Source of the DNA: an uncultured Collinsella sp.
GTDB lineage: Bacteria; Actinomycetota; Coriobacteriia; Coriobacteriales; Coriobacteriaceae
Assembly: GCA_902494855.1 (NCBI GenBank)
Contig: CABUVC010000008.1
Span: 1 to 19,213, forward strand
Length of the DNA stretch: 19,213 bases
Direction: 5' to 3'
The translations under genes were made by a program, and so were the position numbers. Under the pieces are notes generated by a model. It ran no database searches. It saw nothing but the letters and a program-made list of their open reading frames with translations, and was not told the origin of the DNA. This document shows positions 1-7,618 of this stretch, piece after piece; positions within the stretch are counted from its first letter, which is position 1, and each line of letters begins with the position of its first letter.

Positions 1-329
1 AGCTGCACGCCCGCGGCGCGCAGGCGGTCGAGCATCTCGATCGTACCGGCATAGGGGGCGGTGTGGTCCTCCTTGTGCTCGCCGTAATAAGCCCTAAACT
101 CGGCAAGTGTCTGCTCAAACATACGGCCGTCGCCCGCGTATTCGGCGGGCATAAAGCGCTCGACCAGCTTAAGCATGCCGTTTCCCACTTTGTAGCGGTA
201 CTCGTCCACGGCAAACGTGGGCCAGCCGTGCATCTCGCAGGTGTGGTTGCCGGCGGCCGCCAGGTCCTCGAGCGTGTTGAGGATGGTGCCGTCTAAATCA
301 AAAATCACATGGGAAAAAGCTGCTGCCAT
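1..329 (-). CDS. HAD-superfamily phosphatase, phosphoglycolate phosphatase-like (N-terminal part)
   Basis: Only the first 109 complete codons are present; the gene runs off the left edge. Residues 8-14 read VIFDLDGT, the HAD motif I with nucleophile Asp11 and acid/base Asp13. The following ILNTLEDL and a helical cap segment around VGNGMLKLVERFMP resemble the phosphoglycolate phosphatase/PpaX-type branch, so a phosphate monoester hydrolase in the cytoplasm is expected; the substrate cannot be told from this part. I chose the ATG at 329 because GGGAG lies 5 nt upstream. An in-frame ATG five codons earlier (342-344) has no ribosome binding site. It lies 123 nt downstream of hypE on the same strand and is probably not functionally tied to hydrogenase maturation. 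Confidence 0.85.
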   Translation of the reverse strand, partial: MAAAFSHVIFDLDGTILNTLEDLAAAGNHTCEMHGWPTFAVDEYRYKVGNGMLKLVERFMPAEYAGDGRMFEQTLAEFRAYYGEHKEDHTAPYAGTIEMLDRLRAAGVQ

Positions 330-452
330 GAAAGCTCCCGTCATTGGGTTTAAAACGCACCCCATAATACTGGGCTTCCGCGTCGGGCGTGCTCGGAATC
401 TGAACATCTCCAGGGATATCAAGCCACATCGCGCCAGCCGTGCAATTCCGCC

Positions 453-1487
453 CTAGCAAATCCTCGGCAGCTGCTCTCCCACGAGCATGTCGAGGATACG
501 GGTCGAGCCCCAGCCGGTGCGTACGCGCACGGCGGGTCGAGCGCCCTTGGCAAGCGGCAGCACACGGCCGATAATGGCGGCGTTCTCGCCGTAGCGAGCG
601 GCGCGCATAGCCGCCAGCGCGGCATCGGCCTGCTCAGCCGGCACCACGGCGACCATTTTGCCCTCGTTTGCCACCTGCAACACATCGTAGCCGAGCATCT
701 CGCAGGCTGCCTGCACGTCGGGGCGCACGGGCGCGGCATCCTCGTCGATTTCCATGGAAACACCGCTGGCCTGGGCAAACTCGTTGAGTGTTGACGCCAG
801 GCCACCGCGCGTGGGGTCGCGGAAGCAGCGGGTGTCGGGCGCTGCGGCCAAGACGTCGGCAATCAGGTGGTTGAGCGGCGCGGCATCGCTTTCGATGTCG
901 CTCGAAAACGCCAGGCCCTCGCGTTGGCTCATGATGGCGATGCCGTGGTCGCCCAGCGTACCCGATACCAGAATGACATCGCCGGGCTGGCAGTTGGCGC
1001 CGCTGAGTGCCACGCCCGTGGGCACCTCGCCCACGCCGGCGGTATTGATATAGACGCCGTCGGCCCCGCCGCGCTCGACCACCTTGGTGTCGCCGGTGAT
1101 AATCTTCACACCTGCCTCGCGCGCCGTCTCGGCCATCGTCTGCACAATTTGGCGGAGCTTATCCATGGGATAGCCCTCTTCGAGGATAAAACCGCACGAT
1201 AGGTAGCGCACGTTGGCGCCCGAGGTCGCGACGTCGTTGACGGTTCCGCACGCGGCGAGGCGGCCGATGTTGCCACCGGGGAAGAACTGCGGCGAGACCA
1301 CAAAGCTGTCGGTCGACATGGCGATGCGCCCGCTCGCGGGCAGCGCGGCGACGCCGGCGTCGTTGCCCTCGAGCAGCTCGGGCGAGCCAAAGGCATCCAA
1401 AAAGACTTCGTCGATGATGCGCTTCATCATCTGCCCGCCGGAGCCGTGGCCCAACAGGACGGTGCTATCGGTGATGCAATGGGACAT
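453..1487 (-). CDS. hypE: Hydrogenase maturation protein HypE (carbamoyl dehydratase)
   Basis: HypE accepts a carbamoyl group from HypF on its C-terminal cysteine and dehydrates it with ATP to a thiocyanate, the source of the CN ligands of [NiFe] hydrogenase. The 344-residue product is typical in length. It starts with the PurM-like glycine-rich segment LLGHGSGGQMM (residues 11-21) and carries STDSFVVSP near residues 58-66. It ends exactly with PRIC, so the acceptor Cys344 is intact and exposed. The ATG at 1487 has GGAG about 8 nt upstream. It is the last hyp gene of the operon, 48 nt after hypD. Confidence 0.97.
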   Translation of the reverse strand: MSHCITDSTVLLGHGSGGQMMKRIIDEVFLDAFGSPELLEGNDAGVAALPASGRIAMSTDSFVVSPQFFPGGNIGRLAACGTVNDVATSGANVRYLSCGFILEEGYPMDKLRQIVQTMAETAREAGVKIITGDTKVVERGGADGVYINTAGVGEVPTGVALSGANCQPGDVILVSGTLGDHGIAIMSQREGLAFSSDIESDAAPLNHLIADVLAAAPDTRCFRDPTRGGLASTLNEFAQASGVSMEIDEDAAPVRPDVQAACEMLGYDVLQVANEGKMVAVVPAEQADAALAAMRAARYGENAAIIGRVLPLAKGARPAVRVRTGWGSTRILDMLVGEQLPRIC

Positions 1488-1535
1488 ATCGAAAACTCCA
1501 ATCGTGGGTGGTGCCAGCGTGCGGGTGCGTCCGGG

Positions 1536-2648
1536 CTAGTTACGGTAGCGGTAGTATGCCGCGCAGCTGCCCTCGGAGCTCACCATGCACGGGCCGACGG
1601 GATGTTCGGGCGTGCATGCGCGGCCAAAGAGCGGGCAATTGCTCGGCGTAATGGCCCCACGCAGCACGTCGCCGCAGCGGCATCCGCGCGGCTCGACCGT
1701 CGCCTCAACGGGCACGTCAAAGCGAACGCCGGCATCAAAGCGCGCGAATTCGGGCCGGATGGAAAGACCCGAGCCGGCAATCGGCCCCAGACCGCGCCAT
1801 GTGGTGTCGCACGGCTCAAACACCTGCTCGACCAGTTGGCGCGCTACGGGGTTGCCGTTCGCATTGACACCACGGCGGTAGGCGTTGTCGATCGCCGGCC
1901 TGCTCTCGACAACCATCTGGACTAGCATGCAGATGCCCTGCAGGATATCGACCGGCTCAAATCCCGTGACCACGCCTGGGGTCTTAAACTCATCGACCAA
2001 AAACCCAAAGGGTGCCAGGCCTGTGATGGTAGCGACGTGACCAGGCAGGATAAAGCCGTCGATGGCGGTCTCGGGATCGTTGGCGATGGCGCGCAACGCC
2101 GGCGGCGTGGTCTTGTGAGCGCAATAGACCGAAAAGTTCTGGAGTCCGCGTGCATCGGCCTCCAAAATGGCGGCGGCGATGGCGGGCGTCGTGGTCTCAA
2201 AGCCCACGCCCATAAAAATGACCGGACGATCGGGGTTATGCTCGGCAATGTCGAGTGCATCGAGCGGGGAGTACACAATGCGAATGTCGCGTCCCGCGGC
2301 CTTTTGCGCGGCAAGCGAGGTGGACGATCCGGGCACGCGCATCATGTCGCCAAAGGTGGCGATGATGACGCCGTCCATCTTGGCGAGCGCGATTGCATGG
2401 TCGATATCGCGGTTGGCGGTAACGCAGACGGGGCAACCCGGACCGCTCAGCAGTTTGAGCCCGGCAGGCATAATGGAGCGAAAACCATAGCGCCCGATGC
2501 TCACGGTATGCGTGCCGCAGACTTCCATAAGGTTGATGCTGCGGCTGCCGACAAGCTCATGAATGCGCTCGATGAGCTCGCGAGCCAGCTTGGGATCGCG
2601 AAATGCCGAGAAGTCGATACCGGAGTGCGCCGGCTGTCCGGCCGCCAC
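1536..2648 (-). CDS. hypD: Hydrogenase maturation protein HypD (Fe-S scaffold for Fe(CN)2CO)
   Basis: HypD holds a [4Fe-4S] cluster and, together with HypC, carries the iron on which two CN and one CO are placed. The 370-residue protein shows MEVCGTH (41-47), GPGCPVC (69-75), FGDMMRVPG and GFETTTP. Its C-terminus is Cys-rich, with CRCGDVLRG followed by CTPEHPVGPC and the family-typical SSEGSCAAYYRY end. Cys44, Cys72 and Cys75 are present. The start is a GTG (2646-2648) whose first base is the last base of the hypC TAG stop, a TAGTG overlap that suggests translational coupling. The first in-frame ATG is the one in MEVCGTH, too late to be the start. Confidence 0.97.
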   Translation of the reverse strand: MAAGQPAHSGIDFSAFRDPKLARELIERIHELVGSRSINLMEVCGTHTVSIGRYGFRSIMPAGLKLLSGPGCPVCVTANRDIDHAIALAKMDGVIIATFGDMMRVPGSSTSLAAQKAAGRDIRIVYSPLDALDIAEHNPDRPVIFMGVGFETTTPAIAAAILEADARGLQNFSVYCAHKTTPPALRAIANDPETAIDGFILPGHVATITGLAPFGFLVDEFKTPGVVTGFEPVDILQGICMLVQMVVESRPAIDNAYRRGVNANGNPVARQLVEQVFEPCDTTWRGLGPIAGSGLSIRPEFARFDAGVRFDVPVEATVEPRGCRCGDVLRGAITPSNCPLFGRACTPEHPVGPCMVSSEGSCAAYYRYRN

Positions 2649-2908
2649 TAGTATGCCTCGGCCGGATTGCTGGCCAGTTGGTCTTCTTCGGCCAGTTCGG
2701 TCATGGCATTAACGAGCTCGAGCGTTTCTTGCGCTTCCTGCTCGTCGACGATCTGGATGCCAAAGCCGGCGTGTACGAGAATATAGTCGCCAACCTGCGC
2801 CGTCGGCACGAGACGCAGCGAAACGGGGCGCTCGATGCCCATCATGTCGACGGTCGCCTTAAGGTCGTCGTCGCGTGTGACCACTTTACCGGGAACGGCA
2901 AGGCACAT
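2648..2908 (-). CDS. hypC: Hydrogenase maturation chaperone HypC
   Basis: HypC (86 residues) is the small HypC/HupF-family chaperone that binds HypD and delivers the Fe(CN)2CO unit to the hydrogenase large subunit. It starts with MCLAVPGKV, so the essential Cys2 is present, and it has the OB-fold segment VGDYILVHAGFGIQIVD with the conserved His46. The C-terminal helix is rich in Glu and Leu. AAGGGGA lies 7 nt before the ATG. It overlaps hypD by one base and is separated from hypF by 131 nt, the only sizeable gap in the cluster. Confidence 0.97.
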   Translation of the reverse strand: MCLAVPGKVVTRDDDLKATVDMMGIERPVSLRLVPTAQVGDYILVHAGFGIQIVDEQEAQETLELVNAMTELAEEDQLASNPAEAY

Positions 2909-3039
2909 AATGTTCCCCTTTTATACGTTTTGCGCTGGATAGGCGCCTAATTACCCATCAGTTGATGGTAGCGCTCGCGGGAGTCACGAGCAAACGCGTT
3001 ACACCTGTGAGACGGCGGCGCGCAGGCTGGCAAAACAGC

Positions 3040-5508
3040 CTATCGCGATGCTGTCTGCGCGAGGCGAGCGCGAGCGATGGCGGCCTGACCGTAGGCGATG
3101 CAGCCGTCGTTAACGGGCACGGTTTGGGGAATCAAGACCGTAAGGCCTGCGTCTTTAAGATTGCGGGTGAGGAGCTGAAGCAAAAGTCGGTTCATGAACA
3201 CGCCGCCCGAGAGCGCGACGGTATCGATGCTTTCGCGCGCGCAGATTTCGCGTGCGATTCGTGCCGAAGAGCGCGCGATGGCGATATGGAAATCGAGCGC
3301 GAGCCTGTAGGCCGCAGCGCCGGCCCTGATTCCCTCCAAAAGCGCCTCAATAAGCGATCTGGAGTTTAGAACATGGCAGGCGTCCGGACGGGATGATTCG
3401 GTTACGGAAAAGCCGGCTATATTGCCGGTGAGGCAGGCACTTTCATTGCTGAGCGCGCGCCAGGCGGCGGCTTCGAGTTCTATGGCGGGTTCGCCCTCGT
3501 AGGTTGCCTTGTCGCAGATGCCCAGAATCGCTGCCGCGGCATCAAAGAGACGCCCCATGCTGCTGGTGCGCGGGCTGTTGATGCCGCGCTCGATCATGGT
3601 GGCTGTCACGCTGCGCGTTTGCTCGTCGAGGCTGTCCAAAAGCCGAGCGGCGCCTGGGTGCTTGAACAGGCCGAGTTCGCTGAGCAGGGCAAAGGCGTTG
3701 CGTCGAGCGTCGCGTACGGACGCTACGCCACCGGGTAGGGCCCAAGTGCGCAGATGCGCTGCGCGCTCAAAGTCAGCAAGGCCAGCGACAAGAAACTCGC
3801 CGCCCCATATGGTGCCATCGGTGCCGGCGCCCGTGCCATCGAAGGCAATGCCGAGGACGCGCGCCTCGGGCGCAAGCTGGCCTGCGACAATCGCTTCTGC
3901 CATCACGCTCGCGATGTGCGCATGATGGTGCTGCACCTCGACGAGCGGCAGATTGTGCTCCCGTGCCTGCTCGCGCGCCCACTGGCTCGATAGATAGCTG
4001 GGGTGCAAATCGCAGGCCAAGGCGGCGGGCGCCAAGTCAAAGAGATCTTCCAAGCGCGTGCGCGCGGCGTTCCAGGCATCGAAGGTCTCGCCGTTTTCAA
4101 CATCGCCGATATGCTGCGACACAAAACAGGTTGCCTCGCCGTTCGTCCCTTCACGCGTGAGCGCAATCGTGGCCTTTTGTTGTGGCCCGCAGGCGAGCAC
4201 GCAGGACGGAGCGCCGTCGAGCGCCGGCAACGGCAACGGCTGGGGTGCATATCCGCGAGCGCGGCGCACGGGCATAACGGCGCCGTCGACCACGCGCACT
4301 ACAGAGTCGTCGTAGCGCGAGAGGATCGCGCGGTCGTTGCCGAGCAACGCATCGGCGATGCCGGCGGCAACGAGGCGCTCCCAGGCAAGATCGTCATCGG
4401 TCTCGATGGGCTCTTCGCTCAGGTTTCCGCTGGTCATGACGAGCGCGTGCATACCGCGGGCTTCTGCCGCGGCAAGCAACAGATGCTGAAGCGGGGTGTA
4501 GGGGAGCATAACACCGAGCTCTGGAAGGTCGTGCGCGACGGACGGCGCGAGCGCGAGGGCGTCGGGGGAGCCGCCGCTCTCGCAAGCAGCACGTCGGCGC
4601 AGCAGCACAATGGGGCGAATGCTGCCGGCCAGCAAGCCGCGTGCAACGTCGTTGACATGGCACAGGCGTTCAGCGTCGGCAAGGTCGCGTACCATAACGG
4701 CAAGCGGTTTGTTGCTGCGGCGTTTGCGGCGGCGAAGCTCGGCTACCGCCTGCTCGTTGGAAGCGTCGCATGCCAAGTGAAATCCGCCCAGACCCTTGAT
4801 GGCGACGATACCGCCACCGGCCAGCAGCTCAACACAGCGGTCGATAATGGCGTCGCTGGTCTCGCGCGTGGTGCCGACGGCCGGCAACGCGGCGGCTTCG
4901 CCCGGCTCACCGCCCACGCTCGCCTCGCGCCACGTAATATGCGGCCCGCAATCAAAGCAGGCATCGGGTTGCGCGTGAAAACGCCGGTCGAGTGGGTCGG
5001 CATACTCCGCGGCGCACTTGGGACACATGGGAAAACAATCCATCGAGGTGGCCGCTCGATCGTAAGGCAGCGAGCGGATGATGGTAAAGCGTGGGCCGCA
5101 GTTAGTGCAGTTGATAAAGGGGTAGTGATAGCGTCGGTCGGCGGGATCGAACAACTCGCGCAGGCAATCGTCACAGGTGGCGATATCGGGCGAGACGAGC
5201 GTCGTGTGTGCGGTCTGGTCCTGCGACGCCACAATGTGAAAGCCCTGCTCATCGGCAGCGCTCCAGCCGCCAGGCTCCAAATCCGCAATATCGACTCGCT
5301 CAACGCGAGCTGCCGCAGGCGCATGCTCAGAAAGCGCGGCAACAAAAGCATCGAGCGCATCGGCCGGAGCGTGCGCCTCGATATGCACGCCGTCGCCCGC
5401 ATTGAGCACCCATCCGCAAATGCCATGCGTCATGGCCTCGCGATACACAAACGGTCGCATGCCAACGCCCTGCACAATGCCCGTTACATGGATATGCGCA
5501 TGTCGCAT
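3040..5508 (-). CDS. hypF: Carbamoyltransferase HypF
   Basis: HypF turns carbamoyl phosphate and ATP into carbamoyl-AMP and transfers the carbamoyl group to HypE. The 822-residue protein has all expected parts in order. First is an acylphosphatase domain (1-90, VTGIVQGVGMRPFVYR). Then come two zinc fingers with CX2CX18CX2C spacing (Cys112/115/134/137 and Cys162/165/184/187). A YrdC-like domain follows (about 215-405, KRRSNKPLAVMV at 262-273). The C-terminal Kae1-like domain (430-815) carries the metal-binding HHHAH at 527-531 and the late motif ALSGGVFMN. It is somewhat longer than the E. coli protein (about 750). The ATG at 5508 is preceded by AAGGAGG at ideal distance. A longer frame to 5571 exists but would overlap the upstream gene and lacks such a site. 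Confidence 0.97.
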   Translation of the reverse strand: MRHAHIHVTGIVQGVGMRPFVYREAMTHGICGWVLNAGDGVHIEAHAPADALDAFVAALSEHAPAAARVERVDIADLEPGGWSAADEQGFHIVASQDQTAHTTLVSPDIATCDDCLRELFDPADRRYHYPFINCTNCGPRFTIIRSLPYDRAATSMDCFPMCPKCAAEYADPLDRRFHAQPDACFDCGPHITWREASVGGEPGEAAALPAVGTTRETSDAIIDRCVELLAGGGIVAIKGLGGFHLACDASNEQAVAELRRRKRRSNKPLAVMVRDLADAERLCHVNDVARGLLAGSIRPIVLLRRRAACESGGSPDALALAPSVAHDLPELGVMLPYTPLQHLLLAAAEARGMHALVMTSGNLSEEPIETDDDLAWERLVAAGIADALLGNDRAILSRYDDSVVRVVDGAVMPVRRARGYAPQPLPLPALDGAPSCVLACGPQQKATIALTREGTNGEATCFVSQHIGDVENGETFDAWNAARTRLEDLFDLAPAALACDLHPSYLSSQWAREQAREHNLPLVEVQHHHAHIASVMAEAIVAGQLAPEARVLGIAFDGTGAGTDGTIWGGEFLVAGLADFERAAHLRTWALPGGVASVRDARRNAFALLSELGLFKHPGAARLLDSLDEQTRSVTATMIERGINSPRTSSMGRLFDAAAAILGICDKATYEGEPAIELEAAAWRALSNESACLTGNIAGFSVTESSRPDACHVLNSRSLIEALLEGIRAGAAAYRLALDFHIAIARSSARIAREICARESIDTVALSGGVFMNRLLLQLLTRNLKDAGLTVLIPQTVPVNDGCIAYGQAAIARARLAQTASR

Positions 5509-5537
5509 GCGACCCTCCTTCGTTGAAATGTGTGCTG

Positions 5538-6050
5538 TTACAGCCCCAGGCTCTGCTTGGTGGCGGCGCACGTGAGCTCGCCGTGCTTAACGCCGCGCAG
5601 GCCCAGCAGGCGATCGGCTAGTTCGTAGACGCGCTCGCCGCGACCCTTGAGCGCCAGAATCTCCAAGCAGTTGTGGTGATCCAGATGCACGTGCATGGTC
5701 GATACGATCTCGTCGGTGTAGTCGTGCTGCACTTCGTCCAGACGGCGCGTCAGGTCGCCGGTATGGTGGTCGTAGATCATGGTGAGCGACCCGATAACAT
5801 GCTCATCGGGCGTGCGCATCTGCTCCTTGGCGATCGAGGCGCGAATCAGGTCGCGCACGGCCTCGGAGCGGTTGGCCACGTCGCCGCGGCGCGCGATCTG
5901 TTCGTCAAAACGGCGCAGCAGGTCGTCCGGTGCGGTAACCGAAAAGCGGACCAGCTCGGAGCCGGAGCCACTACAGTGGCAACCCGCGTCACCGTCCGCC
6001 CCGTGCAGATGCTCGTGCTCGTACCCGCAGCCGTGCTCGTGTTCGGTCAC
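5538..6050 (-). CDS. nikR: Nickel-responsive regulator, NikR family, with His/Cys-rich N-terminal extension
   Basis: The 170-residue protein has a ribbon-helix-helix DNA-binding domain (about 33-75, RFSVTAPDDLLRRFDE then RSEAVRDLIR) and an ACT-type nickel-sensing domain. By alignment from memory with E. coli NikR, the nickel ligands correspond to His109, His120, His122 and Cys128 (HVHLDHHNCLE). All four are present, so it should bind Ni(II) and act as a dimer/tetramer repressor. It has an extra N-terminus of about 32 residues with six His and three Cys (EHEHGCGYEHEHLHG, CHC). The start is a GTG one base after the stop of the 82-codon gene upstream, implying coupling. A start at Val34 would remove the extension but leave little before the RHH strand. 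It probably tunes this operon or nickel uptake elsewhere. Confidence 0.88.
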   Translation of the reverse strand: MTEHEHGCGYEHEHLHGADGDAGCHCSGSGSELVRFSVTAPDDLLRRFDEQIARRGDVANRSEAVRDLIRASIAKEQMRTPDEHVIGSLTMIYDHHTGDLTRRLDEVQHDYTDEIVSTMHVHLDHHNCLEILALKGRGERVYELADRLLGLRGVKHGELTCAATKQSLGL

Positions 6051-6051
6051 C

Positions 6052-6300
6052 TTACACCAGCTTCACGGAGCCGACGGAGTTGTGGTCGGCCTCGATGGCT
6101 TCCTCGTAGCCCTCGAGTGCGTCATGGGCCTCGTGCAGCGCGGCCATGGCGGCCTCGAGCTTGGCGCCGATGCGCTCCATGTCAAAATTCTCGGTCGCAT
6201 GCAGCAGCTGATGGCTCCACTCGTGAGCGAGCTCGATGGTGTCGTCGACCTGCTTGACGCTCATGGCAAGCTGGCTCATGTTCATTCCAACATCATGCAT
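6052..6300 (-). CDS. Unrecognised 82-residue helical protein, first gene of the hyp operon
   Basis: I do not recognise this family. The product is 82 residues, acidic, with no Cys, no membrane segment and no signal peptide. It is almost entirely predicted helix with a long amphipathic stretch from about residue 10 to 70. Seven His residues are scattered, including H26, H30, H34, H56 and H59 at helical spacing. The ATG at 6300 has AAGGAG 7 nt upstream, a strong site. The stop is one base before the nikR GTG, so the two genes are very probably co-translated. Position suggests a role in nickel handling or hydrogenase maturation, but that is inference from context only. A short coiled-coil protein with an unrelated function is equally possible. 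Confidence 0.75.
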   Translation of the reverse strand: MHDVGMNMSQLAMSVKQVDDTIELAHEWSHQLLHATENFDMERIGAKLEAAMAALHEAHDALEGYEEAIEADHNSVGSVKLV

Positions 6301-6324
6301 GGGAAATCTCCTTTTGTATGGGGC

Positions 6325-6345
6325 GGTTCAGTGGTTCAGATTTTA
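6325..6345 (-). promoter_or_regulatory. Possible promoter and direct repeat ahead of the hyp operon
   Basis: On the minus strand TAAAAT (6345-6340) is a fair -10 box about 40 nt before the first start codon of the operon. I see no convincing -35 at 16-18 nt. Directly downstream of it CTGAACC occurs twice with one base between (6339-6333 and 6331-6325), which could be an operator. No E. coli-like NikR palindrome (GTATGA with TCATAC) is seen here. Confidence 0.3.
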
Positions 6346-6370
6346 CTACGCCCGCTCTGCGCGCAGTTGC

Positions 6371-6410
6371 ATAAGAAAACGGGTACGAGTCTGTGCGACC
6401 CGCACCCGTT
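6371..6410 (-). terminator. Rho-independent terminator of trxA
   Basis: On the minus strand AACGGGTGCGGGTC, a 5-nt loop GCACA and GACTCGTACCCGTT form a 14-bp stem with two G-U pairs, followed by TTTCTT. The arms are at 6397-6410 and 6378-6391. On the plus strand no T-run follows, so it acts for minus-strand transcripts, closing trxA and separating it from the hyp operon. Confidence 0.85.
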
Positions 6411-6521
6411 CACTGGGGGCTGTTTGTGACTACCATACTATCCGTGGTTGCACTCGGTGCATCCGGCAGTCCGGCGAGCGGTGCAAAACCGCTCATGGAC
6501 GGCGGGTAAGTAACAAGCGTA

Positions 6522-6842
6522 TTACAGATGCTTCTCCAGCAGCGCCTGCAGCCTCGCCTTGGGCAGAGCGCCAACCGAGCGGTCAATCTCCTCGCCGTTC
6601 TTAAACACAATCAGCGTGGGGATGCTCATGACGCCATACTTCATGGCCAGGTCCTGGTTGTCGTCGACGTTGCACTTGGCAACGGCGAGCTTGCCCGCCA
6701 GTTCATCGGCAACCTCGTCAACGATGGGCGAGAGGGATCGACAGGGCCCGCACCACGGTGCCCAAAAATCGACCAGAACGGGCAGACTGTCGTTAACGAT
6801 GGAATCGAAGTTCTCGGGGGTAATCTGATTAATGTCAGCCAT
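6522..6842 (-). CDS. trxA: Thioredoxin
   Basis: A 106-residue classical thioredoxin, the general cytoplasmic protein disulfide reductant, recharged by thioredoxin reductase. It contains VLVDFWAPWCGPCRSL with the active-site WCGPC, the conserved cis-Pro in MSIPTLIVFKNGEE, and a C-terminal helix ending LLEKHL. The ATG at 6842 has GGAGG 5 nt upstream. A longer frame extends 28 codons further but carries no site and no thioredoxin-like sequence. It stands alone, divergent from the next plus-strand gene, and its message ends at the hairpin at 6371-6410 after a 3' untranslated part of about 110 nt. Confidence 0.96.
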   Translation of the reverse strand: MADINQITPENFDSIVNDSLPVLVDFWAPWCGPCRSLSPIVDEVADELAGKLAVAKCNVDDNQDLAMKYGVMSIPTLIVFKNGEEIDRSVGALPKARLQALLEKHL

Positions 6843-6944
6843 GGTGACCTCCATAATGCGACGCGGCTCGGCCGCGTAAAACTCAGTACGACCGTGCTTA
6901 TACCCAGCCGCCCGCAAAGCAACCACTCGCGGGCAGCTCTTTTA

Positions 6945-6950
6945 TATAAT
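6945..6950 (+). promoter_or_regulatory. -10 box of the UDG-like gene
   Basis: A perfect TATAAT lies 29 nt before the start codon at 6979, preceded by a T-rich stretch. At 17-nt spacing the -35 position reads ACCACT, which is poor, so either an activator helps or the promoter is weak. An alternative ATG at 6949 falls inside this box and would therefore not be transcribed as a start. Confidence 0.6.
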
Positions 6951-6978
6951 GGTGGGCACGCAAACGATTGGAGAGCGC

Positions 6979-7554
6979 ATGTCCACGTCACAAAGCCAGA
7001 AAAAAGAAGCCATCGCCCAGGCGGCCGAGCAGGAGCTCGCATCGCTTGCGGTCCGTGGCGTGCGTATCGCGGGCAACGCGTGCTCGCCGATCGTGCTGGT
7101 CAAAGGCGATTTGGACGAGGCCGAGCGTTCGGGTGGCGAGCTTGCCGCCGGCCCGGATGGCGCGGCGTTGCGCAAGGCGCTTGGGGCCATCGGCTACGCG
7201 CCCGAGGATTTTTGCGTGCTGTCAAGCGTCGCCGGCGTGGGTGACGGAGCGGTCACGGTGGGCGAGACTCTGCCGTGCGAGCTGTTCCGCGAGGCGCTCG
7301 AGGCCTTGGACCCCGAGGCGGTCCTGCTGCTGGACGATCGCGCGGCCGATACCATGCGCGAGACCTACGCCGATATGCTCGTGGCGATCGATGACTTCGA
7401 CACCGCTATGCTCAAGCCCGGCCTGGTCGCTCATGTGCAGGGCCGCCGCGTGCTCGCGCTCGACGGTTTTGAGGCGGCGCTCACCGACAAGGCCGCCAAG
7501 CAGCGCATGTGGGCATACATCAAGCAGCTGACCCCGGCGGCCGCTCCGCTGTAG
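6979..7554 (+). CDS. Degenerate uracil-DNA glycosylase-superfamily protein (probably not catalytic)
   Basis: The 191-residue product shows no exact family motif but follows the order of family 4 uracil-DNA glycosylases. It has a strand PIVLVKGDLDEAE (37-49), then GPDGAALRKALGAIGY (58-73) like the G-AG-LLD..L..IGL segment. FCVLSSV follows at 78-84. ETLPCELFREALEALDPEAV (96-115) resembles the C-x-P-[FY]-L...I..I.P..V segment, and the C-terminal part has VLALDGFEAALTDKAAKQ (158-175). In active enzymes the first loop is GEAPG and the last is HPxxLLR. Here these are KGDLD and LDGFEAALT, so the catalytic acidic residue and His are replaced. The Fe-S cysteines are absent (only C35, C79, C100). GGAG lies 5 nt before the ATG. 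Assignment rests on eye alignment and is tentative; the gene itself is secure. Confidence 0.6.
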   Translation: MSTSQSQKKEAIAQAAEQELASLAVRGVRIAGNACSPIVLVKGDLDEAERSGGELAAGPDGAALRKALGAIGYAPEDFCVLSSVAGVGDGAVTVGETLPCELFREALEALDPEAVLLLDDRAADTMRETYADMLVAIDDFDTAMLKPGLVAHVQGRRVLALDGFEAALTDKAAKQRMWAYIKQLTPAAAPL

Positions 7555-7618
7555 CGGATTGGCGCCGGCGAGCGATTGTCTGGCGGGCAAGGCACGCCTC
7601 GAGATCGGCACCGCACTT

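Noticed and set aside
2955..2968. CCATCA-GT-TGATGG dyad between hypF and hypC
   Set aside because: The 2-nt spacer cannot form a normal hairpin loop, and it does not match a NikR operator; a short palindrome of this size can occur by chance.
3024..3041. AGGCTG/CAGCCT hairpin at the hypF stop
   Set aside because: The stem is only 6 bp and no T-run follows on the minus strand, so it is not a convincing terminator.
4003..5526. 507-codon open frame on the plus strand opposite hypF
   Set aside because: It lies wholly antisense to a clearly recognisable HypF, shows no family features, and long shadow frames are common at this GC content.
5509..5571. Longer HypF start adding 21 residues
   Set aside because: It would overlap the end of nikR and has no ribosome binding site, while the ATG at 5508 has AAGGAGG and begins the acylphosphatase domain directly.
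6441..6500. Three adjacent hairpins that look like tRNA arms
   Set aside because: There is no acceptor stem joining them, no GTTCGA-type T-loop and no anticodon loop, so it is not a tRNA.
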